In this document: positions 1 through 9,687 of the stretch, in pieces
How the letters are laid out: each line of letters starts with the position of its first letter
Position numbering within the stretch: the first letter of the stretch is position 1
Assembly: GCA_029876055.1 (NCBI GenBank)
Contig: CM056874.1
Span: forward strand, 8,432,001 to 8,496,000
Source of the DNA: Madurella fahalii
Taxonomy: Eukaryota > Ascomycota > Sordariomycetes > Sordariales
Direction of reading: 5' to 3'
Length of the DNA stretch: 64,000 nucleotides
Made by a program: the position numbers and the translations under genes
Notes under the pieces: generated by a model
What the model was told of the DNA's origin: nothing
The model's database searches: none
Seen by the model: only the letters and a program-made list of their open reading frames with translations

Positions 1-1250
1 CCGGCGCTGCAAGATCGGTCGGCGTATGGAACCCAGAGACTGCAAGGCGCCCGGGGTTGGAGGTGCAGCGATAGGGCGCGGCGGTGAGGGTATTGAGGGA
101 ACGACCTCAGCCTTGCCGTCCAACGACGTGGACAGGCGAAACCGCGAGGTTTGAGAGCCGGGGGGCGGCAAGATCGAAGTAGAGACGATAGAGGAAGGGC
201 AAGAGGACGAGAAGGGACCGAATCTATGAACTATCTTAGCCGAGAAAGAAATTCGCTCTACTAGAAGACACATACCTGGGGGAGTCGTCGCGCACAGGGT
301 GTGATGGTGTGGAAAGCGAACTCGCGATGTTCCACCGATTGGACAGATAGCCGACCGAGCCGGAAAAGGACCACGAAAGTAGGTGGCGGGCCTCCCCGCC
401 TGTTCCGTCGTTCGGCGCCGGTGTGGCAGATTCCCGGCCGTCAACTCTTTCCCTCTCCTCCCACGCATTGGATTCGTGTGGTACCAGTGGTACCTGCGGC
501 ACCACTTGCACCTCTTGCACCTCTTGCACCTCTTGTACTCTCTCGGGCTCGTCGCTAGAAGAAGCGGCAGGGTCCGAATGAAGAGGCGAGGCGGCGCGGT
601 GCTCGGGTAGCGGCATGTTTTGGCCTGGTGAGAGATTGCTGATTTCGGAGCTGAACGAGCTGTTGTAGAGCACCGGGTCAGACGAGAGGATCTGCATGCC
701 GCCGTATCTCAGAGCTGCAATCTCCTGGGGCGATAGGGGACGCGATTTTCGCCGATCATTTTGGCGCCTGTTCTGGAACCAGATCTGGGCATGATGTCAG
801 TGCCAATTCGTCCCTCTTTCGCAGACGCGTCTCGCCGGCCCTTGACTGACCTGCACCTCTTTCTCATTGAGAGAGACGCGTTTAACGATTTCGAGACGCG
901 CCGCCTTGTCGGGTTTTGGGTTCGCATTGTAGGCCGCTTCGAGGATCGCCTTGTCTTTCGCTCTGTAGGAGGGCGATGGGGGGTCAGTGAAGGAAGCCAA
1001 TTGAGGGTAATTAGGTTACGCGAGGCGCGCGGGGCACTCACGCGGTCCGTTTCCTCTTGCCCTTTGGGTGGCGCTCCCCGTCTGCAGCCGGCGTTGGGAG
1101 GCCTGAGCCGAATCCTGGCGACTGCTGCGAGGCTCCGGGGGGTGCACTGCTGCTCCGAGGGGAGCTCGGCTGCTCGTCGCAGGCGGTGCTGGGTGATGGG
1201 ACAGGAGGGGTGGACGGCGATGGCGAGGGAGACTGTTCTTGGGGCTCCAT
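1..1250 (-). CDS. Homeobox transcription factor, Yox1-like (3' end cut by window edge)
   Basis: This is a sequence-specific nuclear DNA-binding protein with a homeodomain. Exons rebuilt by eye are 1250-1042, 962-851, 784-276 and 223-1; all junctions are GT-AG and keep frame. The start ATG at 1250 opens a Ser/Pro-rich N-terminus. The homeodomain runs from about residue 66 (basic KRKRT) across both introns to the helix-3 core IWFQNRRQNDRRK, which keeps the W, F, N and R recognition residues. The second intron lies just before IWFQNRR. After it comes a long low-complexity tail with a short EVQ repeat. The last exon is still open at base 1, so the C-terminus lies outside; 351 codons are visible. 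Fungal relatives of this type resemble yeast Yox1/Yhp1, but the exact orthologue is inferred, not shown. Targets cannot be read from the sequence. Confidence 0.85.
496..540 (-). repeat. 9-bp coding minisatellite (EVQ repeats)
   Basis: Near-perfect tandem copies of a 9-base unit (plus strand cacctcttg) lie inside exon 3 of the homeobox gene. They encode a repeated Val-Gln-Glu unit followed by imperfect VQVVPQVPLVP. The unit is a multiple of three, so copy-number change keeps the frame. Confidence 0.85.
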
Positions 1251-2358
1251 GGTCGGCGGATTGATTGAGGCGGGTCCGCGTCAACAGCGCATGCCTCTTC
1301 CACGGCGTCGTTGACAGCTTCCAGCAGTGCTGTAGCGGATGAGAGGACCCAAAGGAAAACGACTGGATGTGGCGAGCGAATTGACTGCCTGCTACGCCAT
1401 GTGCATCCGTGAGAGGAGGGAACGGGGCGCGACGCGAGGCAGGGAACGGCCGTGGAGAGCGTCGAGAGGGGAATCGGTTATGTAGGGAACCGCGATGGTG
1501 CCGCCCACAATCATCTCGAGACCCACGTCGTGTGCCGGTTCCACAGCTGCCCGCGTCTAGCTCTGACCAATCATGCACGCCGGAAGCGCGATCGGCCGTC
1601 CGAATCAGGAAACCAAGTCAACACAGAGGCCAGAGGGAACCTGAGAGACCAGAGAGCGACCAGGGCGACCAGGGCTCAGCCGGGGCGCAACCAGCAAACA
1701 CAATGCCAAGCCGGCCCAAAATTCAAAAAAGCTTCTGCTCCACGCGCACCTCGCACGCTTTACAAGCTTTTGCACGCCGCGCGATCGCCCTCGACGCGAC
1801 TTGCTCTGCCAAATCAGTCCCGAGTTTAAATGGCGGTTAGATTGTGTCTGTGCGTTGCTCTTGCTTCCATCTATCCCTCTCTCTCTCTCATCCTCACCGG
1901 CCATTCTTGGCCGTCTCGTCTCGTTACGACAGCCCACGACTTGGGCCTTTCTCCGTTTCGCTGTCCGCCTCACCGCATTAGCTTCAGCAACTCTTTCTGC
2001 TCTCAATCGCCGGGGGCAGTGTCGTCGTCACCATGATCCGGAACTCAAATCGACATTCGTAAGCTCTTAGTTGGAAAGGTACTACCTTGACGCGCAGCTA
2101 CGTCGGGCCCATGCCGCTGCCCGTCAATCCGAAACATTCTCCCCCGGCTCCGAGACTCTACCAAACCTACAGGTGTCCCCGCCCAAGGTTACCGAGGAAA
2201 AACGGCATCCAGGGTGAAAAAGAAGAAGAAAAGAAAAAGAACAGAGAACAGAGGACAGAGGACCGCAAAGAAAGGGTATTCGAACAAGTAAACGCCTTGC
2301 CGTTCCTTCCACGCCATGAAATCACTCCCATGGCCCCCCTCCGATACAGTGCACGCTA
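1251..2358. other. Intergenic, upstream of the homeobox gene
   Basis: The stretch lies between the homeobox start and the GRF gene stop. It contains pyrimidine-rich runs near 1870-1890 and an A/G-rich patch near 2218-2275. Open frames here (for example 709-1578 on the minus strand) have no recognisable protein features and overlap the homeodomain exons in another frame. I see no gene. Confidence 0.6.
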
Positions 2359-3582
2359 TCAGCCATCGGCGGCATCTTGAAATGGGGTTTGGTGACCGCC
2401 GGTCGACTTGCTCGTCTGGAGATTGATGACCAGGGCCTCGAGCTCGGCCATCTTCATACTCTGCATCCTCAGCTCCTGCTTGAGCCCTTGTATTTTCTCC
2501 CTGTCCATTCTCCTTCTCTCCCGCACTAGTCTCAAATCTTCCCTAATCACTCTCACTTCCTCGGCGAGAAGGTGCCAGTCACGCTCCTGATCGTCTTGGG
2601 AATTGTCGACTGCTGACTCCTCCCACACCCCAAGAGCATTCCGGGTCCGGGTCGGCGTCCTCGGCGAAGGGATTGACATGCCGGGAGCAACCTTGCGCTT
2701 CTTGGACCGCGACTCTGAGGCAATGAGCAGCGTGTTGCGCGATGGCTGAGGTGTCGGCAGCCCGTCGGCGCCTATACGCGCGGCCCGGGTTGGGGTGACA
2801 GGGGCCTCGGCCCGCTGAGCTTGGGCGGGACGCTGGGTGCGGCCTGGCACCTCCATAACCTCGTCCTGTTCGGAATCGTCTAGCACTACCGTCACGCCGC
2901 TAAGGTTGCCAAAGCTCGCCCCTGCTCCTACATTCCCTGGTGCGGGCCGGTTTCTGTTGGGGGTAGGGGTCGCTGGAGCCGGGTTCTGAAAAAAGGCCGA
3001 CTGCAGCCGTCCCATTCCAAACCCGCTAGCACCCTGCTCCGTAACGTCGCTATCTTCCTCGGAATCCCATCCGCCGCCCAAGCCGCCGCCCCGGGTTCCT
3101 GCTCCTGCCATGCGTGGGATGCCACGGAAGATGCGCTGTCTCGGCACCGGCGTCATGCCCACGTCGGGGGAGAGCAGAGGCTCGCTCTCCACGGTCGACG
3201 CAAGCCTGGAGTACAGCGGGTAGGTGCTGCTGTGAGCCTCCGTACTGGCCGCATTACTCTTCTGCGCCTCCTTCTCGCGCGCCTTCTTCTCCAGCGCCTC
3301 GGCTACGTGCTCCCACATCCAGAATGTGCATTGCCGTCCATGCGGCTTCGCGCACTTGCGGAACCATTTGCCCTTGTTCTCGTTGTCTTTCTGCACCTGG
3401 AGAAGAACACTTTTGCAAGGTGGGTCGCAGTCGCCTGGGACGCATTCCGAGGAATTGTGTCAGGAGCGCGAGAGAATAGATGCTTAGCGGAAGGCCGAAT
3501 ACGTACAATACCACTCGCCATTTTGGAATCTGCCCTGAGTGCGTTCCTGACGCACCTGCGGGACACTTGGGATTTCGAGCAT
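2359..3582 (-). CDS. GRF-type zinc finger protein with C-terminal coiled coil
   Basis: Exons are 3582-3507 and 3434-2359, giving 383 residues. The intron begins GTACGT and ends CAG; splicing restores a Cys codon and completes the GRF motif. The ATG at 3582 is preceded in frame by a TAA, which supports this start. The GRF zinc finger occupies roughly residues 17-66: NGEWYCDCDPPC, then KWFRKC, then GRQCTFWMW, with Cys at about 26, 28, 53 and 61 as candidate ligands. GRF domains occur in DNA or RNA repair and processing proteins such as topoisomerase III alpha, NEIL3 and APE2, where they bind single-stranded nucleic acid. Here the finger stands alone, followed by a long low-complexity region and a heptad-like helix over the last 70 or so residues. 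A nucleic-acid role is inferred; no catalytic domain is visible. Confidence 0.85.
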
Positions 3583-4535
3583 TGCGATTCTTTTGATCGA
3601 CTCTTAAGCTTGGGAGGGTCAAGGCGAAGGTGGGATGATCGTGGCTTTTAGATTTTCAACGAAATGAGTATAATACTAAGCAGTGTGAATCCGGGCGAAT
3701 TTGAAGTAAAGTACTAAGGGAGCAAGGTAGAGAAGATGTGTGCGGGGAAGAGCTGAACTGACGAGGCTGGCGAAGACATGAACGCCATGGTTTTCGTCAG
3801 GCTCACTCCGCCGACAGGAAGTACGCCCAACCCTGGGGCTGGAAACGGGCACCCCCGCGATTGGCCGCACAACTGCGGTGCATCATCACCTTGGCACCTC
3901 GCTCCTTCAACCATTTGATTCGAGGTCGCTCAAGAGGACAAAACCCATTAGGTATCTGGCAGTCTGTCATTTCTCCACGTCCCATTCCAGAGCCACAGCA
4001 ATGATACTGAAATTGCGCCGTGCAAGAGCCCTTCACGGTTGGCCTTGAAGGTCGAGATCGGATGGTTGGTCATGGAATCTCAGCCACCCTCCTCAGACTG
4101 CGGGAGAGGCGTGGGGGTGGCTTGTTTACTCGAGGCGCACTTCCACGAGCAAGGCACCCAGCCGTTGGGAAGAAGACATCGGGAACCGTTACACAATCCA
4201 ACAATCTACGTACAAGATGTCGAGCGCACAATGACGAGACAAACTTGCTTCGATGTATCACATAATTCCATAATTTTTCCAAAATCCATCAGAAGTCTGA
4301 GAAGTTTACAAAGATAAGAGTAAGTGATCAATACAGGAAAGAAACAAAAGCGAACTGTGCATGAAGGGGTGGGAGGATGAGAATTGGATATGGGGTATAG
4401 GGGTATATGCCACCAACACAAGAGAACAGCTGAAGCAGCTCGCCAAAGGTACTGAGAAAAACAACCTCGCACCGCTTTAAAACGAATTACAAAAGAAATG
4501 GGAAGAAAAGAGAAAAAAAAATTAAGCGCCGGGCC
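3583..4535. other. Intergenic between GRF gene and ELMO gene
   Basis: It holds the upstream region of the GRF gene and the 3' flank of the ELMO gene. The part near 4490-4525 is A-rich. No open frame here shows family features, and I see no RNA gene. Confidence 0.55.
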
Positions 4536-6890
4536 TTAGATCTCATAAAAATAATCCTCATCCAACCCCTCCCGGCTGGGCACCACTCCCGCGCCATGCG
4601 CCGGCCCAGCATACATCTGTTCCAACCTGACATTCAACAGCCTGATCTTGAGCCCATACTCGCTGACCAGCGTAACAAGCTTGTTGGTCTCGGCCGTGAT
4701 AGGCGCCTGGTTGAGCAGCATGAGCAGGCCGTCGAGCCACTCGGACGCCAGGCTGTGGTTGAGCGGGAAGAGCGTCAGGACGGGCTGCTCTTTCGGGTCC
4801 CCTCCTCCCCCTCCTTCCCCTCCCGCCACTGGCGTTGTTGATGCCTCGGTGGGAGTGGCGCTGTCGGGTTTGCCGGTGGTGGCCATGTCGTCGGCGAAGC
4901 TGTATATCGTGATTTTCGTGGTCGGCTTGTTGGGTATTGCCGCGCCGTTGTGACGTAATGTGGTCGTGCTCGAGGTCGCGTTGCTGTCGGCTTCCGTCTC
5001 TGCTGGCGCTCCCGCCTCGCTGGGCGCTGATACGTTGGACACTACCGAGCTGATGGTACCGAGGTCAACTTTTTCTATCAGAGCGTCCAGCCCCGGGTCG
5101 TAAGGAAGTCTGTCTGGGAAATCGGCGTAGTGAAGGTACCGTCGGTTGTGCGATAACTTGGCGAATCGCCACGGTTGGTACAGCCGCCGCTTCTGGTAGT
5201 TGCCTTGCGTGTTGCTATTGTTGGTGCGCGGCATCGGCTTGGAGAACCAACTGCCTTGCAGCAGGCAGCGGATACGCTGCTCCTTGACAAACTGGAGCGC
5301 CTCGTGCTTGAGTTCCTCGCGCACTTGGAATAGATGGGGACCCCACTGGTCTTCAAACGACAGCTCCAGCAGTTCCAGCTGCAATTCCCTCAACCGCGGG
5401 GCGTCATACTCTTGCAGGTCATCCTCGACCTCAAGAACGTCCTTGGTCCTGCCGGCCTGGCCAACTACCTGCTCGACAAGAACGCGCACCAGTTCAGCAA
5501 CCTTGTCGAAGTCGTCCCGCTGCGCGCCAGTCGCCTTCCACATGCGAAAGAACGCATGCAGACCGGCGGTGTGTAGCCGTGACCACTGGAGGAGCAGAGG
5601 CCGGAACAACTTGTCGTGAGCCTTGACGTCGCTCAAAGCCAGGTAGCCCCTGATATCCTCCAGGTCCGATTTGTCCACCTCGAAGTGGTCGTAGAGAATC
5701 ATAGTGACAGCCAGACTCGCCCTTGCCACGGGACAACGTTCGCTCAGTGGTCTGGTCGACTGCTCCAGCAGCAGCTTCTGGAACCCATCCTCATTCTTCC
5801 TCACGTAGTCGGTCAAGTCCATCATGCCCAGGAACCCAGCCGTCTCGAATTCCATTGCGGGCGATTCGGTCTCGAACCCTAACCGCCGCCACTTCTCGGG
5901 GTTATGCCTCCTGCTCCCCTTCTTCGCGCCGTCCCCATCCTCCCCAGCGGCAGCGGCTACAGCAGCCGCCACTCCGGGCACACCATTAATATGCCTCCTG
6001 TCAGGAGCACTAGCGAGATGCAGACCCTTCAGGGCCCTCCTATGCTCGGGCCTCTCCAAATCGACCCTCACCTCCCTCCACTTCCTCAGGAGCACCTTTG
6101 TCAACGATTGGAACTCCAACAGCGGGTGCGCCAGGTCCTGCAGCGCCGAGCTCTGCAGCAGATTGTACACGGCACGTATCAACCCCAAGTCCTGCAGCCG
6201 CTTGATGAACTTGCTCCATTCCTCGCCGTTGCCGGACCCCTTGCCGGGCAGCGTCCCGCTGGCGGAAGCGGCCCCGCTGCCGCCGTCGCTGGACACGGCA
6301 TCCCGAATCAGCGCGTTGATCAGCATCAGCGCGTTGGCGCACAGCGCGTGGTCGGCGCTCTGCAGCTGTTGTATGACCAGCTCGAAGAACTGCGGGTAGA
6401 CAGCCACGGCGGGCTTGAGGGCACGGAAGCCAAAGGTTCCCGGGGTACGGATGGTCGCACCGGCGCCGCGCGTCGGGGTATGGGGGTTGCTCGGCGGGGC
6501 GGAAGAAGGAGGCAGGGTCGACGACTGCGAGTGGGACACGAGCGCGACTAGAATCGACATGGCGCCCCGGAGGATGTTGACGAGCGGGTTGGTCACGATC
6601 AACTCGACAATCCGTTCAACCAAGTCTCCGGCCTGGGGACCCTCGAAGATGTCCCAGCCCATGTCGACCTCAAGGAGGCGGGTGAGGCTCTGGAGCGAGT
6701 ATGCCAGTGTGTTGCCGCCCGTCGTCATGATCAGTCGACGGAGGATGCCGAGGCCGCCCGATGAGATGAAAACATCCGCGAAGGCCGGGTCATTGATTGA
6801 CGACTGCAGCTTGAAGACGGCCATTTTGCGGGCGGCGTCCTCGTCCGAAGCGAGGCGCGCGAGGAGCGCGGGAATGTCGGCTTGGTCCAT
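4536..6890 (-). CDS. ELMO/CED-12 domain protein (Rac-GEF scaffold)
   Basis: A single exon encodes 784 residues. The N-terminal 125 residues form a helical armadillo-like region (ISSGGLGILRRLI and nearby repeats). A second helical block follows a Pro/Thr-rich linker at about 125-150. The ELMO domain spans about 340-480, including FLGMMDLTDYVRKNEDGFQK. A PH-like region starts near residue 540 (RIRCLLQGSWF) and is interrupted by a low-complexity Ala/Thr/Gly insert around 640-710. In animals ELMO pairs with DOCK proteins to activate Rac. In filamentous fungi ELMO and a DOCK-like partner act on Rac-dependent polarity and development. No DOCK gene is in this window. The domain order supports the family call strongly; the signalling role is inferred from the family. 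Confidence 0.88.
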   Translation of the reverse strand: MDQADIPALLARLASDEDAARKMAVFKLQSSINDPAFADVFISSGGLGILRRLIMTTGGNTLAYSLQSLTRLLEVDMGWDIFEGPQAGDLVERIVELIVTNPLVNILRGAMSILVALVSHSQSSTLPPSSAPPSNPHTPTRGAGATIRTPGTFGFRALKPAVAVYPQFFELVIQQLQSADHALCANALMLINALIRDAVSSDGGSGAASASGTLPGKGSGNGEEWSKFIKRLQDLGLIRAVYNLLQSSALQDLAHPLLEFQSLTKVLLRKWREVRVDLERPEHRRALKGLHLASAPDRRHINGVPGVAAAVAAAAGEDGDGAKKGSRRHNPEKWRRLGFETESPAMEFETAGFLGMMDLTDYVRKNEDGFQKLLLEQSTRPLSERCPVARASLAVTMILYDHFEVDKSDLEDIRGYLALSDVKAHDKLFRPLLLQWSRLHTAGLHAFFRMWKATGAQRDDFDKVAELVRVLVEQVVGQAGRTKDVLEVEDDLQEYDAPRLRELQLELLELSFEDQWGPHLFQVREELKHEALQFVKEQRIRCLLQGSWFSKPMPRTNNSNTQGNYQKRRLYQPWRFAKLSHNRRYLHYADFPDRLPYDPGLDALIEKVDLGTISSVVSNVSAPSEAGAPAETEADSNATSSTTTLRHNGAAIPNKPTTKITIYSFADDMATTGKPDSATPTEASTTPVAGGEGGGGGDPKEQPVLTLFPLNHSLASEWLDGLLMLLNQAPITAETNKLVTLVSEYGLKIRLLNVRLEQMYAGPAHGAGVVPSREGLDEDYFYEI

Positions 6891-7401
6891 GGTGGCTGCC
6901 GCAGCGTTTTGTCGCCGTCGACGATCGATGGTTGGGTCGAAGGGGGTGTTGCTCTTGCCCTGGGTTCGGTGGAGAGGCGCTCAGCCCGTCACGGGCCGTC
7001 TGCACCGTTTCTTTACGTCTGTGGAATAGATCACGCGTCGAATTCGGTGTTGCACGAGGAGTCGGGATTACCTGACGCACTCGACGCCGAAATTCGTCCT
7101 TCGCTTCGTCCGCCACAAACGCCTTGCGGGGAAAGTGATTGCAGGTACAGCGCTATGCTCCACCACACTTAGGCGTGCTGCCAATCAATTGTCCAATCAC
7201 AGCAGCTAAGGCCTCCTGTATCCCCGGCATACATTCAGTGATCACAGCCGGCAGACGGCACGGCAACTTCTGGGCTATTTTTCGGGAGGGAAAAAAAGGG
7301 GAAAAGAAAACGGATTTTTTTTTTTTTTTTTTTTGGGCTTTGCCTCACTGAACCGACAGAAACTAGTATACATACCTAATGTTCCAAATCTAGATAATTT
7401 C
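6891..7401. other. Intergenic, ELMO upstream and flavoprotein 3' flank
   Basis: The region holds the ELMO upstream sequence and the downstream flank of the DHCR24-like gene. It includes a run of 20 T at 7315-7334, 67 bases from the flavoprotein stop codon. No coding feature is seen. Confidence 0.55.
7315..7334. repeat. Homopolymer T(20)
   Basis: Uninterrupted T tract read directly, preceded by an A/G-rich patch. Confidence 0.9.
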
Positions 7402-8964
7402 CTATCGATTTTTCAAAGCTAAATCTTCCTCCCTCCTCCTTCTCTTTTGTAACAAATAATCCCCTCCCAACACTGCCTTATACACCCCATACAACCCCCT
7501 CAGCGGCCAAATCATCCAAATCATGGCCATCAACCACGCCCCCCACGACGCCCTCACCGCCGCCTCCTCAGCGTCCACATCCACTTTCACCTTGTCATAG
7601 ACGCTAGGTAGATACCCCGCCCCATATTTCTCCCTCAGCCGATCGTACGAACCCCGATCATAGTGCGCCCAGAACTCGTCCTCGGTGTAGTACGCGTGCG
7701 CATACAGCCACTTCTTGCCCCCCAGCTCGTGCACCTTGCCCTCCAGCTCCTTATTCTGCCTGACGCACTCCCTCCTGTTGAAGGACACGGGGCCCCACAC
7801 GCCAAAGTTGAGCATCGTCTCGGGCGTGGCGTCCGGGTCCGCAAACTCGGAGTGCAGCCCGTGCCCGGCGCCGGGCGTCTCCCGTCTCAGCCGCAGCGGG
7901 CAGAGCCACAGCGGATACACCCGCAGATGGCCGTCCAGCCAGCGCGTGAACTCCGCCGCCCTGGGATACGGCACCCCCACGTCCTGGACCACGTAGAAGT
8001 CCGAGAGCCCGCTCTGGTGCAGGGCGCGGTACATGACGCGCGTGTGCATGAGGGGGTTGAGGAGGAAGCGCGTGATGCGGTTAAAGGGCGTCACAAAGTA
8101 GCGGAATGCGTAGCGCGCCGTCCAGAAGCCGCCGCGGTCGTAGCGGAAAAGATAGTCGACTAGCGGGATGTGATCCGTGACTGTTCCGGGCTTTTTTTGG
8201 AGACGTTTCTCGATGCGTTGGGCGTGGACGTAGAACCAGGGGTCATGGGCGCGCAGGAAGCCTTGTGGGGTGACGCCCGAGGGGAGGTCGTCGACCAGGC
8301 GCCCGGTGCAGACGAGGGTTGAGTCCAGGGCGAAGGTGATGCCGTCCACGTAGTCATTCGCCGTTTCGCTAGAGGTTTCGGCCTGCAGCACCGCGGTGGC
8401 CTCGGAGAAGTCTTTGATATGCCGGTATGTTAGCTCGACGTATTTCTTCGCATCCCGGAGCTGAAGTTCCAGAAGAGTGACTACGCCTAGGGTACCGAAC
8501 GCCGAGGCAGCCCCCCAGAAAAGGTCTGATTTCTCCGTTTTGGACGCCCTCGCAATCTCGCCGGTGGGTAACACAATCTCGATCCAGTTGACGGTGGCAT
8601 CGAAGGGGCCATAGCGGAATGAGCTGCTCTCGCCAGACGTTCCCGAGAAGCCGCCGCCCACCGTGATGCCGGGAAACTCCATCACGACCAAGGGGACCAG
8701 GCCATGGTTCAGGCTGGCTTCAACCAGTGCATCCATAGGCACGTTGGGCTCTACCAAGGCCGTCTTCCTCTGCGTGTCCACTTCGAGCACGCGATTGAGG
8801 CTGCTGGTGTCGACCGTGTTGTCTTGCCGACGCTGAGACCGGCGGGTGCTGTTAGTGGACCCATGGTAGACTCTGAATGGTGTTTTTGTCTCGTAGAATT
8901 GTCTCGTCTGTGATGCGACGGCTGCGACGGCTCTCTCATGGTCCTCCATGACCTTTCCAGTCAT
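7402..8964 (-). CDS. FAD-dependent oxidoreductase, Delta(24)-sterol reductase (DHCR24/Diminuto) like
   Basis: One intronless frame encodes 520 residues. The N-terminal half is a PCMH-type FAD-binding module: TSSLNRVLEVD near 53-63, VEPNVPMDALVEASLNHGL near 71-89, and the flavin loop PGITVGGGFSGTSGESSSFRYG near 98-119. This pattern and length match the DHCR24/DWF1 family, which reduces the C24 double bond of sterols in animals and plants. A hydrophobic segment near residues 475-500 (WLMAMIWMIWPLRGLYGVY) and a basic end suggest membrane association. Fungi normally finish ergosterol with Erg4 on the C24(28) bond, so the substrate here is uncertain and a true sterol reductase role is only an inference. 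No other sterol gene is adjacent. Confidence 0.85.
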   Translation of the reverse strand: MTGKVMEDHERAVAAVASQTRQFYETKTPFRVYHGSTNSTRRSQRRQDNTVDTSSLNRVLEVDTQRKTALVEPNVPMDALVEASLNHGLVPLVVMEFPGITVGGGFSGTSGESSSFRYGPFDATVNWIEIVLPTGEIARASKTEKSDLFWGAASAFGTLGVVTLLELQLRDAKKYVELTYRHIKDFSEATAVLQAETSSETANDYVDGITFALDSTLVCTGRLVDDLPSGVTPQGFLRAHDPWFYVHAQRIEKRLQKKPGTVTDHIPLVDYLFRYDRGGFWTARYAFRYFVTPFNRITRFLLNPLMHTRVMYRALHQSGLSDFYVVQDVGVPYPRAAEFTRWLDGHLRVYPLWLCPLRLRRETPGAGHGLHSEFADPDATPETMLNFGVWGPVSFNRRECVRQNKELEGKVHELGGKKWLYAHAYYTEDEFWAHYDRGSYDRLREKYGAGYLPSVYDKVKVDVDAEEAAVRASWGAWLMAMIWMIWPLRGLYGVYKAVLGGDYLLQKRRRREEDLALKNR

Positions 8965-9687
8965 TAAGTTTGGGAAGGGCGGTGAGATGGCGCCCTATTC
9001 ATCCGTCAAGTAGCGTATCAGTGGATGCCAGTAAAGGGGCGGTTCAAGAAAGGAAAACTCAAAAAACCATTGCTGCTGGTGTTCAGAACGTAGCTCAGCT
9101 GGATTCAGCGGGCCATGCCGGTGAAGGATTTGGGTGGAACGCGTCTTCACCCGGCATCCCTGGTTAGTCGTTAGAAGCGTCAGCAGCGGTAGTGCCAAAC
9201 CACATCATCTGCAGCCAACAGGACAACAAACAGCTAGTATTTGGGAAATCTCATCATAGTCATCGATTAAACCAACAACATCAGGCAGAAATATATGCAC
9301 TCAAACCGCCGCCACCAAAACAAGTACCCCCGTCACTGCGGATAACCAAAACTAAACTATCTCAAGCCAATCTGCCCTCTAATCATGGTATTTTGTAGTG
9401 ACCCTCCCCCCCCCCGGTTGCTTGGGAAGATAAAAAAAAAAAAAAAGTCATACTAGAGGTAAGTCCTCGCTAGTGGTAGATAGGTATCATAGCTGGACAG
9501 AGCAGCAAATATCATAGGGTAAAGATCGATAACAAGTCTAGTCACCGCCGACCAAGTTCTCTTTTCTTCTTCATCCCCGCCCTTCCGCCCACCCTCACAA
9601 TCCCCATGAAAATAATCCCCCGGCTTACGTGGAAATGGCATCGTCAACATCAAGCCCAATCGCAAAGATGCGAGGTCAGCCGAGATA
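8965..9687. other. Intergenic with poly-C and poly-A tracts
   Basis: It contains the upstream region of the flavoprotein gene and the 3' flank of the tricalbin gene. C(10) at 9406-9415 and A(15) at 9432-9446 are visible. A tRNA A-box-like string near 9090 has no matching B box. No gene is seen. Confidence 0.55.

Noticed and set aside
709..1578. 289-residue minus-strand frame
   Set aside because: It overlaps the homeodomain exons in another frame, is Arg/Pro/Ser-rich without motifs, and the spliced homeobox model explains the region.
9088..9150. tRNA-like string tagctcagctgga
   Set aside because: It resembles an A box, but no B box or cloverleaf follows.
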